This document shows, one piece after another, positions 7,216 through 16,389 of a DNA stretch of 63,483 bases; position 1 is the first letter of the stretch, and every line of letters starts with the position of its first letter. The translations under genes were made by a program, and so were the position numbers. Origin of the DNA: Deinococci bacterium (lineage in GTDB: Bacteria; Deinococcota; Deinococci; Deinococcales; Trueperaceae); the NCBI GenBank assembly GCA_030149325.1, contig JASBRS010000019.1:1-63483 (forward strand), read 5' to 3'. A model generated the notes under the pieces. It was not told the origin of the DNA. It did not search any database and saw only the letters and a program-made list of their open reading frames with translations.

Positions 7216-8205
7216 ATGCGCGAGCGGCGTCTGGGGAAGACGGGCTACGACATCGGCGAGGTGGGGTTCGGCACCTGGGCGTTGGGTGGCGACTGGGAGG
7301 CGGTTCCCGAGGAGCGTGCGCTCGACAGCCTGCGGGCCGCCCTCGACGCCGGCGTGACCTTCCTCGACACCGCCGACGTCTACGGCGACGGCCGCAGCGA
7401 GCGCCTCATCCGGCAGGTCCTCGAGGAGCGCGGTCGTCCCGACGGGGTGGTGGTGGCCACCAAGGCGGGCCGTCGCCTCGACCCCCACGTCGCCGACGGC
7501 TACGACTACCCGCACCTGGCGGCGTTCGCGCGCCGCAGCCTGGAGAACCTCGGGGTGGACAGCCTCGACCTGCTCCAGTTGCACTGCCCGCCCACCGACG
7601 TCTACCGCTCCGACACCGCCTTCGAGGCGCTCGAGCGCATGCGGGCCGAGGGCATGCTGCGCCACTACGGGGTCAGCGTCGAGACGGTCGAGGAGGCCGA
7701 GCTGGCGCTGGAGCACGAGGCCGTGGCGACCGTGCAGATCATCTACAACATGTTCCGCCTGAAGCCCGCCGAGACCTTCTTCGGCCGGGCCCGCGAGCGC
7801 GACGTGGGCATCATCGTGCGCGTCCCGCTGGCCAGCGGGCTGCTCTCCGGCAGCATGACGCGGGAGCGGGTCTTCGCCCCCGACGATCACCGCGCCTACA
7901 ACCGCCACGGCGAAGCCTTCGACGTGGGTGAGACCTTCTCCGGCGTGGACTTCGAGTCGGGCCTGGCTGCCGCCGAGGAGCTCAAGGCGCTGGTGCCCGA
8001 CGGTCACAGCCTGGCGCAACTGGCGCTGCGCTGGATCCTCATGCACCCGGCGGTCTCGGTGGTCATCCCCGGCGCTCGGCGGCCCGACCAGGTCCGCGCC
8101 AACGTGGCGGCGGCGGAGCTACCGGCGCTCCCGCCCCGCACCATGCAGCGCGTGCGCCAGATCTACGACGCCCACATCCGGGCGCTGGTGCACCAGCGCT
8201 GGTAG
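7216..8205 (+). CDS. Aldo/keto reductase
   Basis: A 329-residue NADPH-dependent oxidoreductase of the AKR superfamily (TIM barrel). The catalytic tetrad is visible: D51 and Y56 in LDTADVYG, K83 in ATKAG and H123 in LQLHC. The C-terminal IPGARRPDQVRANVAA segment is the NADP-binding loop typical of the YajO/YghZ-like branch. The physiological aldehyde or ketone is not predictable. A GGAGG site precedes the ATG. The gene converges with the RDD gene, with only 15 bp between stops. Confidence 0.9.
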   Translation: MRERRLGKTGYDIGEVGFGTWALGGDWEAVPEERALDSLRAALDAGVTFLDTADVYGDGRSERLIRQVLEERGRPDGVVVATKAGRRLDPHVADGYDYPHLAAFARRSLENLGVDSLDLLQLHCPPTDVYRSDTAFEALERMRAEGMLRHYGVSVETVEEAELALEHEAVATVQIIYNMFRLKPAETFFGRARERDVGIIVRVPLASGLLSGSMTRERVFAPDDHRAYNRHGEAFDVGETFSGVDFESGLAAAEELKALVPDGHSLAQLALRWILMHPAVSVVIPGARRPDQVRANVAAAELPALPPRTMQRVRQIYDAHIRALVHQRW

Positions 8206-8220
8206 GGCTTCGGGGCGCGG

Positions 8221-8787
8221 CTAGGCGTCGGTCTCCACCACCCGGGTGCCGGCGAACCGGTCGCCCCAACGCCGTCCCTCGGGGTCGCTGTAGGTCAGGT
8301 AGGCCTCGATCAGGGCCAGGACCAGGCCGGCGATCCACACCAGCGGGATGAACAGCCAACCCAGGATCGGGATCAGCACCAGGATCAGGGCCAGCGACGA
8401 GACCGACAGCGTCCAGTTGCGGCGCGCCGACACGCGCAGCGTCACGGGCGAGCCGTCGTCGCACAGCGGCCGCAGCCGCATCAGGCGCTTGCCGAGCGAG
8501 CGGTGGTCCATGAAGTCGAGATCGAAGCCGTCACGGAACAGCATGTAGAGCCCCGCCACGATGCCCCCGAGCCAGACGAGCCCGACCAGCGAGAACAGGC
8601 GGCTCAGGACGCCTGCGATGAAGACGTCGATGAGGAGCGCCAGGAAGCGCTTGACGAGATCGGCCTTGGCGGCCGCCGGGGTCTCCGCCGGTGCCGCGGC
8701 GCCCTCGGGGGCACCGAGCCCTGCGGTGGGTGCGGGCTCCGGCGCCGTCGCGGCGTTGGGGTCCTGCGGATGGTTCGGATCGCTCAT
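8221..8787 (-). CDS. RDD family membrane protein
   Basis: A 188-residue protein: a Pro/Ala-rich N-terminal arm of about 50 residues, then an RDD domain starting LVKRFLALLIDVFIAGVL, with three to four membrane segments and a conserved RSLGKRLMRLR loop, ending in DRFAGTRVVE. RDD proteins are poorly understood; some affect ion transport or Na+/H+ exchange. Start at 8787 is preferred over one 32 codons upstream because GGGAG precedes it and the upstream extension looks like read-through of GC-rich leader. A TACACT hexamer near 8893-8898 (minus strand) may be its -10. Confidence 0.85.
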   Translation of the reverse strand: MSDPNHPQDPNAATAPEPAPTAGLGAPEGAAAPAETPAAAKADLVKRFLALLIDVFIAGVLSRLFSLVGLVWLGGIVAGLYMLFRDGFDLDFMDHRSLGKRLMRLRPLCDDGSPVTLRVSARRNWTLSVSSLALILVLIPILGWLFIPLVWIAGLVLALIEAYLTYSDPEGRRWGDRFAGTRVVETDA

Positions 8788-9064
8788 GTCGGACTCCCTT
8801 CTCCTCCTCGTGGACGAGGCGCAGCGGGTGGCCGGTACGCGGGCCCCCGGCCCGCCTCGACGTGGCCGACGCGATGTCGGCACGTCAGCGCAAGTGTAGC
8901 GGCGGACCGGTCGGGTCGGCGGTGCGAAACGCCATCACGGCGCGAGCCAGGGCCGGGGCGAGCGTCCCTCCGGGACGGTCGGGAGCCGGGGTAAGGTGGT
9001 CCTGGAGGTGCTCGAGGCGCCGTGCGCCGGGCCGGCGCGGCCGGCCTACCCCGAGCGGTAGCAC

Positions 9065-11242
9065 ATGGCACAGACACACGCGTTCTTCGTGGTCCCGACC
9101 GGTCCTGGTGTGGGCCTGACCTCGGTCTGCCTGGGGTTGGTGCGCGCGCTCGACCGGGAGGGGTTGCGGGTGGCCTTCTTCAAGCCGATCCGCCAACCCG
9201 GTCCCGACGAGGGGCCGGAGCGTTCCACCCACTTCGTCCGGCGCACCACCACACTCACCCCGCCCGACCCCATGCCCTTCACGGACGCCGAGGCGATGCT
9301 GACGGCGGGCAAGCTGCCGGAGCTGTTGCAGGAGCTGGTGGGCCGCTACCAGCGCACCGCCGAGGGCGCCGACGTGGTCATCATCGAGGGGTTGGTGGCG
9401 ACCGCCGACCAGCCCGGGCTCGACACCCTCAACGCCGACATGGCCCGTGCCCTCGACGCCGAGGTGCTGCTGGTGGGGGCTGTGGGCCGCGGCTCGTTGG
9501 AGGCCTTCAACGATCGCATCGACCTGGTCGCGGGTCAGTACGGCGGCGTGAGCAGCGCCAAGGTGCTGGGGGTGATCGTCAACAAGCTCAACGCTCCGCG
9601 GCAGGAGGTGGTGGGGAGCACCCGGACCGAGCTGCACCTGCCGGAGACGCCGCTCACCGCCGAAGCGATCGTTGCCGCCTGCCCGGTGTTCTCCGAGGGC
9701 GACTTCCACCTCTACGGAGCGGTGCCGTGGCAGCAGGCGATGGTGTCGCCGCGGACGCTGGACATCGCCCAGCACCTCGGCGCGCGTGCCCTGGTGGAGG
9801 GCGACATCGCCCGCAGGCGCGTGGTGGACGTGTCGCTGGTCGCGCGCACGGTCGCCAACATGACGCACCGCCTGCGCCCCGATGCGCTGCTGGTCACGCC
9901 CGGCGACCGCGACGACGTGCTCCTGGCCGCGTGCATGGCCGCGTCCAACGGGGTGCCGCTGGCGGGCGTGGTCCTCACCGGGGGCATCACCCCCAACGCC
10001 AACATCGTGAAGCTCTGCGAGCGGGCGTTGCAGACCGGGCTCCCGCTGCTGCTGGTCGACAGCGACTCCTACGTGACCTCGGCCCGCGCGGCCGCCATGA
10101 ACCTCGAGGTCCCCATCGACGACCTCGAGCGCATCGAACGCGTCATGGACACGGTCGCCAGCTTCCTGGACACCGAGCGCCTGCGCGCCCGCATCGCCAC
10201 CGACCGGGAGCCGCGGTTGTCGCCGCCGGCGTTCATGTACCGCCTGGTGGAGCGAGCGCGGAGGGCGGCGAAGCGCATCGTGCTTCCCGAAGGGGAGGAG
10301 CCGCGCACCGTGCGCGCGGCCGCCATCTGCGCCGAGCGCGGTATCGCGCAGTGCGTGCTGATCGGCGACCCCGACGAGGTGCGGCGGGTGGCGGAGGCGC
10401 AGGGCGTGACGTTGGGGGAGAGCATCGAGGTGCTCGAGCCCACCGATGCCATGCGCGAGCGCTACGTCGACACCATGGTCGAGCTCCGCAGCCACAAGGG
10501 GCTCACCGCCGACGGCGCCCGCGAGCAGCTCCGCGACACGGTGGTGCTGGGAACGGTGATGCTGGCGCGCGGCGAGGTCGACGGCCTGGTCTCGGGCGCC
10601 CTGCACACCACCGCCAACACCGTGCGTCCGGCGCTGCAGCTCATCAAGACGCGCGAGGACGCCAAGCTGGTGTCGTCGATCTTCTTCATGTGCCTCCCCG
10701 AGCAGGTGCTGATCTACGGCGACTGCGCGGTCAACCCCGATCCCACGGCCGAGGAGCTAGCCGATATCGCGGTGCAATCGGCCGAATCGGCGCTGGCCTT
10801 CGGCATCCCCCCGCGCATCGCCATGATCAGCTACTCGACGGGCACCTCCGGGAGCGGCAGCGAGGTCGAGAAGGTGCGCGAAGCGACCCGCATCGCGCAG
10901 GAGCGGCGGCCCGACCTGACCTTGGATGGACCGCTGCAGTACGACGCCGCCACGGTGGAGAGCGTCGCCCGCTCCAAGGCGCCCCAGAGCCCGGTGGCGG
11001 GCCGCGCCACGGTGCTGATCTTCCCCGATCTGAACACCGGCAACGCCACCTACAAGGCGGTGCAGCGCAGCGCCAACGTGGTCTCGATCGGCCCCATGCT
11101 GCAGGGCCTGCGGCGTCCCGTCAACGACCTGTCGCGCGGCGCGTTGGTCGACGACATCGTCTACACCATCGCTCTCACCGCCATCCAGGCGGAGCAGGTC
11201 GAGCGCCTGGGGTCGGGGGAAGTGGCGGCGCAGCCGGCCTGA
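9065..11242 (+). CDS. pta: Phosphate acetyltransferase (long form)
   Basis: A 725-residue enzyme interconverting acetyl-CoA plus phosphate with acetyl phosphate plus CoA. Three domains appear in order: a BioD-like P-loop domain with PTGPGVGLTSV near residue 11, a DRTGG regulatory domain (about 230-350), and the catalytic PTA domain from about 390 (RIVLPEGEEPRTVRAA through STGTSGSGSEVEKV and FPDLNTGNATYKAVQR). Length matches E. coli Pta (714). No ackA is adjacent. With acuABC also in this window, acetate/acetyl-CoA balance is a local theme. It converges on the alcohol dehydrogenase gene with 15 bp between stops. Confidence 0.96.
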   Translation: MAQTHAFFVVPTGPGVGLTSVCLGLVRALDREGLRVAFFKPIRQPGPDEGPERSTHFVRRTTTLTPPDPMPFTDAEAMLTAGKLPELLQELVGRYQRTAEGADVVIIEGLVATADQPGLDTLNADMARALDAEVLLVGAVGRGSLEAFNDRIDLVAGQYGGVSSAKVLGVIVNKLNAPRQEVVGSTRTELHLPETPLTAEAIVAACPVFSEGDFHLYGAVPWQQAMVSPRTLDIAQHLGARALVEGDIARRRVVDVSLVARTVANMTHRLRPDALLVTPGDRDDVLLAACMAASNGVPLAGVVLTGGITPNANIVKLCERALQTGLPLLLVDSDSYVTSARAAAMNLEVPIDDLERIERVMDTVASFLDTERLRARIATDREPRLSPPAFMYRLVERARRAAKRIVLPEGEEPRTVRAAAICAERGIAQCVLIGDPDEVRRVAEAQGVTLGESIEVLEPTDAMRERYVDTMVELRSHKGLTADGAREQLRDTVVLGTVMLARGEVDGLVSGALHTTANTVRPALQLIKTREDAKLVSSIFFMCLPEQVLIYGDCAVNPDPTAEELADIAVQSAESALAFGIPPRIAMISYSTGTSGSGSEVEKVREATRIAQERRPDLTLDGPLQYDAATVESVARSKAPQSPVAGRATVLIFPDLNTGNATYKAVQRSANVVSIGPMLQGLRRPVNDLSRGALVDDIVYTIALTAIQAEQVERLGSGEVAAQPA

Positions 11243-11257
11243 CGTGCCAGCCGCAGC

Positions 11258-12313
11258 TCAGAAGCGGGTGATGACGGAGAGGCCCTGCTGGGCGAAGTCG
11301 CCCATGGCGCGCAGCTCGTCGCCGGCCTGGTCCAGGCCGATGCGGCGGCCGATGAGCCGGCCGACACCGAGGCCGCGGTCGACGACGAAGCGGAGCAGGT
11401 CCGGGTAGCGGCTCGCGGCCATGCCGTGCACGCCGCTCACGGTGAGTTCGCGCTTGATGATCTCGAGCATCGGCATCGGCGGCATGGCGTCGTCGGCGAG
11501 CAGCAGCCCGGCCTGGACGTGGCGGCCGCGGCGGCGCAGGCTCCGCACGGCCTGCGCGGCGGTGACGGGGGAGCCGACGGCGTCGAGGGAGACGTGGGCG
11601 CCCCCCTGGGTGAGCTCGACGACGCTCGCCGCGGCGTCGCCCGCCGACGGAGCAGCCTCGGCGCTCGCCAGCACCGTGGCGTCGGCGCCGAGGGCACGCG
11701 CTCGCTCCAACCGCTGCTCGTCGAGGTCGACGGCGATCACGCGGGCGCCCAGCGCGGCCCCGATCATCACCGCCGACAGGCCCACGCCGCCGCAGCCGTA
11801 GACCGCCAGCGTCTCGCCCGCGGTCAGCGCGGCACGGTCCACCAGCGACGCGAACGAGGTCATGAAGCGGCAGCCCAGGGCGGCCGCCTCCTCGAAGGAC
11901 AGGGCGTCGGGCAGGCGCACCACGTTGACGTCGGCGTGCGGGACCCACACGTACTCGGCGAACGAGCCGGGGCCGTCGAAGCCGGGCTGGTACTCGTGGT
12001 GGCAGAGGTTCTGCCGGCCCGAGCGGCACTCGCTGCAACGCCCGCAGCCGCAGCAGAAGGGGGCGGTGACGCGCTCCCCGGGCGTTACCCCGCGCACCTC
12101 GGGCCCGACCGCCACCACCTCGCCGGCGAACTCGTGACCGGGCACGTGCGGTGGCACCACCGACGGGTCGTGCCCCATCCAGGCGTGCCAGTCGCTGCGG
12201 CACACGCCGCTGGCCCGGACGCGGACCACGGCGCCGTCCGGGCCGGGCTCGGGATCGACCCGCCGAACGACGGTGAGGGGGGCGCGGTAGGCGTCGTACT
12301 GGGCTGCTCGCAT
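11258..12313 (-). CDS. Zinc-dependent alcohol dehydrogenase (MDR family)
   Basis: A 351-residue medium-chain dehydrogenase. The catalytic zinc site is seen as C38 and GHE (59-61), the structural zinc lobe as a Cys-rich CCGCGRCSECRSGRQNLC segment (87-104), and the NAD-binding Rossmann motif as GCGGVGLSAV near 169. The order and Cys spacing fit alcohol or polyol dehydrogenases; the true substrate is unknown. Start at 12313 follows a GAGGAG site; an in-frame ATG 14 codons upstream is less likely. Confidence 0.9.
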   Translation of the reverse strand: MRAAQYDAYRAPLTVVRRVDPEPGPDGAVVRVRASGVCRSDWHAWMGHDPSVVPPHVPGHEFAGEVVAVGPEVRGVTPGERVTAPFCCGCGRCSECRSGRQNLCHHEYQPGFDGPGSFAEYVWVPHADVNVVRLPDALSFEEAAALGCRFMTSFASLVDRAALTAGETLAVYGCGGVGLSAVMIGAALGARVIAVDLDEQRLERARALGADATVLASAEAAPSAGDAAASVVELTQGGAHVSLDAVGSPVTAAQAVRSLRRRGRHVQAGLLLADDAMPPMPMLEIIKRELTVSGVHGMAASRYPDLLRFVVDRGLGVGRLIGRRIGLDQAGDELRAMGDFAQQGLSVITRF

Positions 12314-12445
12314 GGCGGCTCCTCGAGGGGACGTAGCGGCGCGCTGCCGCCGCACCGGTACCGTTCGGGCGGCGGAGCGGTAGGCGTCGCTGCCAGCCTA
12401 CCGTGGCGGGCTCGGCGCCTCCCGGCGGCGCCGGCGTCGGCACCG

Positions 12446-12451
12446 TATACT
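12446..12451 (+). promoter_or_regulatory. -10 box of mutS2 with near-zero leader
   Basis: TATACT, nine bases before the GTG start at 12461, predicting a leader of only two or three bases. Confidence 0.6.
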
Positions 12452-12460
12452 GTGCCCGCC

Positions 12461-14788
12461 GTGCACGTCACCGATGCCACCCTCCAGAAGCTCTCGTTCG
12501 GACGGGTCCGAGAGGCCCTCGCCGAGCGGGCCGGCACCCGCATGGGGGCCGAGCGCGCGCTCGCCGTCGCCCCCGAGCTCGGTCCGGCGGCGCTCGAGAC
12601 GGCGCTCACCCGCGTCGAGGAGGTGGTGCTGGGCGGCGACCTGGCGCTCGGGGGCATCGAGGACGTCCGGCCGTTGCTGGCTCGGGTGCGCGAGGGCAAC
12701 CTTCTCGACGGCCGCGAGATCCTCTCGGTGGCCTACACCCTCGACGCGGCCGCCACGCTGCGGCGGGCCATCGTCACCAGCGGGCGGCCCGCGTTGTCGG
12801 AGCTGGCGGCCGCCATCGGCAGCTTCGATGGGGTGCTCCGGCAGGTCCGGGAGCAGCTCGATCCCGAGGGCAACGTCCGTGACGATGCCACCCCCAAGCT
12901 GGCCGACATCCGGCGACGCCTCCACCCGCTCCGGGGCCGCATCCGCGACCGCCTCACGCGCCTGCTGGAGACGCATGCGGCCAGCGTGCAGGAGCCGATC
13001 ATCACCCTTCGGCGCGATCGCTACGTGATCCCCGTGCGCGCCAGCGCGCAGTCCAGCGTCCCCGGCATCGCCGTCGATCGCAGCGACTCGGGCGCGACGG
13101 TGTTCATCGAACCCGCCTCGGTGGTGCCCCTGAACAACGAGCTGGCGCTGCTGGAGATGGAGGAGCGCGACGAGGTCCGGCGCATCCTGCAGGCGCTGGG
13201 GCAGCGTCTGGCGGGGGAGCCGGCCGTGGACGCCAGCCTCGAGGTGGTGGCGGAGCTCGACCTGGCGAACGCCAGCGCGCGGCTGGCGCGCGACTGGCGG
13301 CTGGCGCGGCCGACGTTGGGCGACGGCGGGCCGTTGCGACTGCCCCTGGCGCGCCACCCGCTGATCGACGGTTGCGTCCCCAACACCCTCGAGCTCACCG
13401 ACGCGCGTCGCCTGCTGGTGGTCACCGGACCCAACGCCGGCGGCAAGACGGTGCTGCTCAAGACGCTGGGTCTGGCGGTCGTGATGGCGGCCAGCGGGCT
13501 GTTCGTGGCGGCCGGAGACGATGCCGAGGGCACCGCGTCGGCTCGGCTGCCGCGTTTCGATGCCGTACTCAGCGACATCGGCGACGAGCAGAGCATCGAG
13601 GCGAGCCTGAGCACCTACGCCGGTCACCTCCAGAACCTGAAGGCCATCGTGGAGCGCTCCGACGAGCGCACCCTGGTGCTCATCGACGAGCTGGGCTCCG
13701 GCACCGATCCCGACGAGGGCGCGGCGCTGTCGCAGGCGATCCTGGAAGCGGTGCTGGACCGCGGGGCGCGAGGGCTGGTCACCACGCACCTGGCCCCGCT
13801 CAAGGTGTTCGCGTCGGAGACCGACGGGGTCCAGAACGCCGCCATGCGCTTCGACGTCGACGCGCTCGAGCCCTCCTACCAGCTCGTGGTGGGGCAGCCC
13901 GGGCGCTCCTACGCGCTGTCGATCGCCGCTCGCCTGGGGCTCCACGGGCCGCTGCTCGAGCGGGCTTCGGAGCTCCTCGGGCCGGAAGGCGAGCGTCTGG
14001 AGTCGCTGCTGGAGACGCTCGAGGACCAGCGCGCGGCGCTCCAGGGCGAGCTGGCCGAGGCTCAGGCGGCGGGCGAGCGCGCACGGCGCGAGGCGGAGCT
14101 GTTGCGCACCGAGATCCAGCGCCTGCGCGAGCGCGAGGAGGCGTTGCTGGCCCAGGCGGCGGAGCGCGCCGACAGCCTGCTGCAGGACACCTTGCAGCAG
14201 GCGGCGAGGCTCAAGCGCACCGCCACCGGCGACCCCAACCAGCGCTCGAGGGCGCTGGAGGAGCTCCAGCAGCTCCGGCGCCAGACGCGCGACCGGGCCG
14301 CCAAGCGGTCGCCGGCCGAACGCGAGGAGGGACTCCGCCCGGGGGTCCAGGTGCGCGTGAGCTCGTACGAGGCGGAGGGGCCGGTCCTCGAGGACCGCGG
14401 AGCCACCGTGCTGGTGCAGTTGGGGTTGCTCAAGGTGGAGGTCCCGCGGCGCGACGTGGCGCCCGTGAAGCCGCCGGAGCGCGCGCCCTCGCGCCCGCGC
14501 AGGGCGGCCGACGTGCCGCCGCCGGGGACGGCGGAAGGTCGCTTCGACGACGAGCTCAACATCCGCGGGGAGCGCGTCGAGCCGGGGCTCGAGAAGGTGC
14601 GCGACTTCGTGACGGAGGCGCACGCCCTCAAGGTCGGCAGGGTACGCATCCTGCACGGCAAGGGCACCGGAGTGCTGCGCGACGCCGTGCGCGCCTACCT
14701 GAAGGGCGACAAGCGCGTGGAGCGCTTCGAGGACGCCGTGCCGTACGAGGGCGGGCACGGCGTCACGGTGGCCTACCTGCGGGTCTAG
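12461..14788 (+). CDS. mutS2: Endonuclease MutS2
   Basis: A 775-residue MutS paralogue that limits homologous recombination and, in some bacteria, rescues collided ribosomes. Core/clamp helices occupy the first 300 residues; the ATPase has Walker A GPNAGGKT (323-330), the FDAVLSDIGDEQSIEASLST segment and Walker B LVLIDELGSGTDPDEGAA; a coiled coil follows (about 510-620); and a C-terminal Smr nuclease domain has LNIRG (699-703) and HGKGTG (732-737). The GTG start is chosen because the family N-terminus begins there and a TATACT box sits just before it; the long upstream open frame is antisense to the dehydrogenase. Confidence 0.96.
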   Translation: MHVTDATLQKLSFGRVREALAERAGTRMGAERALAVAPELGPAALETALTRVEEVVLGGDLALGGIEDVRPLLARVREGNLLDGREILSVAYTLDAAATLRRAIVTSGRPALSELAAAIGSFDGVLRQVREQLDPEGNVRDDATPKLADIRRRLHPLRGRIRDRLTRLLETHAASVQEPIITLRRDRYVIPVRASAQSSVPGIAVDRSDSGATVFIEPASVVPLNNELALLEMEERDEVRRILQALGQRLAGEPAVDASLEVVAELDLANASARLARDWRLARPTLGDGGPLRLPLARHPLIDGCVPNTLELTDARRLLVVTGPNAGGKTVLLKTLGLAVVMAASGLFVAAGDDAEGTASARLPRFDAVLSDIGDEQSIEASLSTYAGHLQNLKAIVERSDERTLVLIDELGSGTDPDEGAALSQAILEAVLDRGARGLVTTHLAPLKVFASETDGVQNAAMRFDVDALEPSYQLVVGQPGRSYALSIAARLGLHGPLLERASELLGPEGERLESLLETLEDQRAALQGELAEAQAAGERARREAELLRTEIQRLREREEALLAQAAERADSLLQDTLQQAARLKRTATGDPNQRSRALEELQQLRRQTRDRAAKRSPAEREEGLRPGVQVRVSSYEAEGPVLEDRGATVLVQLGLLKVEVPRRDVAPVKPPERAPSRPRRAADVPPPGTAEGRFDDELNIRGERVEPGLEKVRDFVTEAHALKVGRVRILHGKGTGVLRDAVRAYLKGDKRVERFEDAVPYEGGHGVTVAYLRV

Positions 14789-14817
14789 CGGCCACCGGGG
14801 CACGGCCGGCCGCGTGG

Positions 14818-14823
14818 CATACT
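14818..14823 (+). promoter_or_regulatory. Leaderless-type -10 box of the HAD gene
   Basis: CATACT, seven bases before the ATG at 14831. Confidence 0.4.
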
Positions 14824-14830
14824 GGCAGCC

Positions 14831-15457
14831 ATGCGCCCGGTCATCGTGTTCGATCTCGACGGCACCCTGGTCGACTCCCTCGGCGACATCGTGGCCAGCT
14901 TCCTGGCGGCGTTCCCGGCGCGCGGCCTGGCCACGCCGGACGAGGCAGCGGTGCGCAGCACCCTGGGGCGGCCGTTGGAGGAGATGTTCGCGGTCTTGGC
15001 CCCGGCCCATGAGGTCGAGCCGCTGTGCGGCGCCTACCGCGCGCACTACGCCGAGCACATGGCCGACCGCAGCCGCCCCTTCCCGGGGGTACCGGAGCTC
15101 CTCGGCGACCTCGGCGAGCGCGGCTACCTGCGCGTGGTGGCGAGCACCAAGCGCACCGAGACGGCGCAGCGCTTGGTCGACACCACGGGCCTGGCGCCCC
15201 TGCTCGATCACGTCCAGGGCACCGATGCACCGCCCTACAAGCCGGCACCGGACGTGGTCCTGCGGGCGATCGGCGCCGTGGGGGGCCGCGGCGCCTGGAT
15301 GGTGGGCGACGCCGCCAGCGACGTCCTGGCCGGCCGAGCGGCCGGGCTCGACACCTACGCCGTGAGCTGGGGGACGCACGACGCCGCGCGGCTGGCCGAG
15401 GCGGGGCCGACCGTGCTCGAGCCCGACCTGAAGCGCCTGCCGACGCTCCTGGGCTGA
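14831..15457 (+). CDS. HAD family phosphatase (phosphoglycolate phosphatase-like)
   Basis: A 208-residue HAD hydrolase with motif I DLDGTLVD (nucleophile D8, acid D10), motif II in VVASTKR, motif III Lys in YKPAPDVV, and motif IV GDAASDVLAGRAAG. A helical cap is inserted between motifs I and II as in Gph/PGP enzymes that remove phosphoglycolate made during repair of DNA ends. Substrate is unproven. It starts 42 bp after mutS2, so it can be co-transcribed, and also has a possible leaderless promoter. Confidence 0.88.
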   Translation: MRPVIVFDLDGTLVDSLGDIVASFLAAFPARGLATPDEAAVRSTLGRPLEEMFAVLAPAHEVEPLCGAYRAHYAEHMADRSRPFPGVPELLGDLGERGYLRVVASTKRTETAQRLVDTTGLAPLLDHVQGTDAPPYKPAPDVVLRAIGAVGGRGAWMVGDAASDVLAGRAAGLDTYAVSWGTHDAARLAEAGPTVLEPDLKRLPTLLG

Positions 15458-15487
15458 GAGAGCCCGTCGGCCGCGGCCGAGCGATGT

Positions 15488-15508
15488 CGGGGCGCTTCAC
15501 ACGCCCCG
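15488..15508. terminator. Short GC hairpin after the HAD gene
   Basis: CGGGGCG pairs with CGCCCCG around a seven-base loop, between the HAD stop and the next promoter. No T-run. Confidence 0.35.
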
Positions 15509-15522
15509 CACGGTGCGCTCGG

Positions 15523-15528
15523 TAGCAT
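15523..15528 (+). promoter_or_regulatory. Leaderless-type -10 box of the LOG-family gene
   Basis: TAGCAT, five bases before the ATG at 15534. Confidence 0.55.
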
Positions 15529-15533
15529 GCAGC

Positions 15534-16220
15534 ATGGACAACCTGGAGAAGCAGTACGTCATCGACGCCCTGGCGGAGGACTCATGGCGGATGTTCCGCA
15601 TCATGGGCGAGTTCGTCCAGGGGTTCGAGGAGATGGCGGATGTGGGGAAGGCGGTGACGATCTTCGGGTCGGCGCGCTTGCAGGAGGGGAGCACCACCTA
15701 CGACAAGGCACGGGAGCTGGCGGTCGACCTCGCCCGCAGCGGCTACGCCATCATCACCGGCGGTGGCCCCGGCATCATGGAGGCGGGCAACCGCGGGGCG
15801 ATGGAGGCCGAGGGGCGGAGCATCGGCCTGAACGTCGACCTCCCGCACGAACAGCGCCCCAACGGCTTCCAGACCGACAGCCTGAAGTTCAAGTACTTCT
15901 TCGTTCGCAAGGTGATGCTGGTGAAGTACTCCACGGCGTTCGTGGTGTTCCCCGGGGGGTTCGGCACCATCGACGAGCTGTTCGAGGCGCTGACCCTGAT
16001 CCAGACCAAGAAGATCAAGCCCTTCCCGGTGTACCTGATCGGCGTCGACTACTGGCGCGGGATGCTGCAGTGGCTGCAGGGCACGCTGTTGCGCATGGGC
16101 ACCATCAGCGAGCACGACCTGCACCTGTTCAAGGTCGTCGACGACATCAGCACCATCGCCGACGAGATCGACGACTACTACCGCAGCGAGCACCACGGGG
16201 GGTTCAACCTGCCGTGGTGA
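15534..16220 (+). CDS. LOG family protein (Rossmann-fold nucleotide-binding)
   Basis: A 228-residue lysine-decarboxylase-like/LOG family protein. The two family signatures are GGGPGIMEA (77-85) and PGGFGTIDE (140-148). Proteins with these motifs hydrolyse nucleoside 5'-monophosphates at the N-glycosidic bond; in bacteria the group includes pyrimidine/purine 5'-nucleotide nucleosidases (PpnN/YgdH-like) and cytokinin-type LOG enzymes. The start at 15534 rather than seven codons earlier follows from the adjacent TAGCAT box. Stands alone between a HAD gene and hsp20. Confidence 0.9.
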   Translation: MDNLEKQYVIDALAEDSWRMFRIMGEFVQGFEEMADVGKAVTIFGSARLQEGSTTYDKARELAVDLARSGYAIITGGGPGIMEAGNRGAMEAEGRSIGLNVDLPHEQRPNGFQTDSLKFKYFFVRKVMLVKYSTAFVVFPGGFGTIDELFEALTLIQTKKIKPFPVYLIGVDYWRGMLQWLQGTLLRMGTISEHDLHLFKVVDDISTIADEIDDYYRSEHHGGFNLPW

Positions 16221-16279
16221 TCGCTCGGCAGGGGCCGAGGGCTCGCGTAGGAATCGTGCCGCCGAGAGCATCACGAGAC

Positions 16280-16309
16280 TTGACAATAGGACGCTCAGGT
16301 TTCTATACT
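16280..16309 (+). promoter_or_regulatory. Strong promoter of hsp20
   Basis: TTGACA (16280-16285), 18-base spacer, TATACT (16304-16309): the best sigma-70 promoter in the window. No CIRCE-type repeat is seen. Confidence 0.8.
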
Positions 16310-16323
16310 CCTCCTTGGAAGAC

Positions 16324-16357
16324 GGGGCCGGAGCGGGGTGGGTGCACCCCCGGCCCC
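16324..16357 (+). promoter_or_regulatory. Stable hairpin in the hsp20 leader
   Basis: GGGGCCGG pairs with CCGGCCCC and an inner GGGTG pairs with CACCC around a four-base loop. It lies inside the roughly 75-nt leader and ends about 20 bases before the AAGGAGGAG ribosome site. It could protect the message or insulate the ribosome site; sequestration is not evident. Confidence 0.5.
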
Positions 16358-16389
16358 CGAGGTCGCAACGAACGCAAGGAGGAGACACC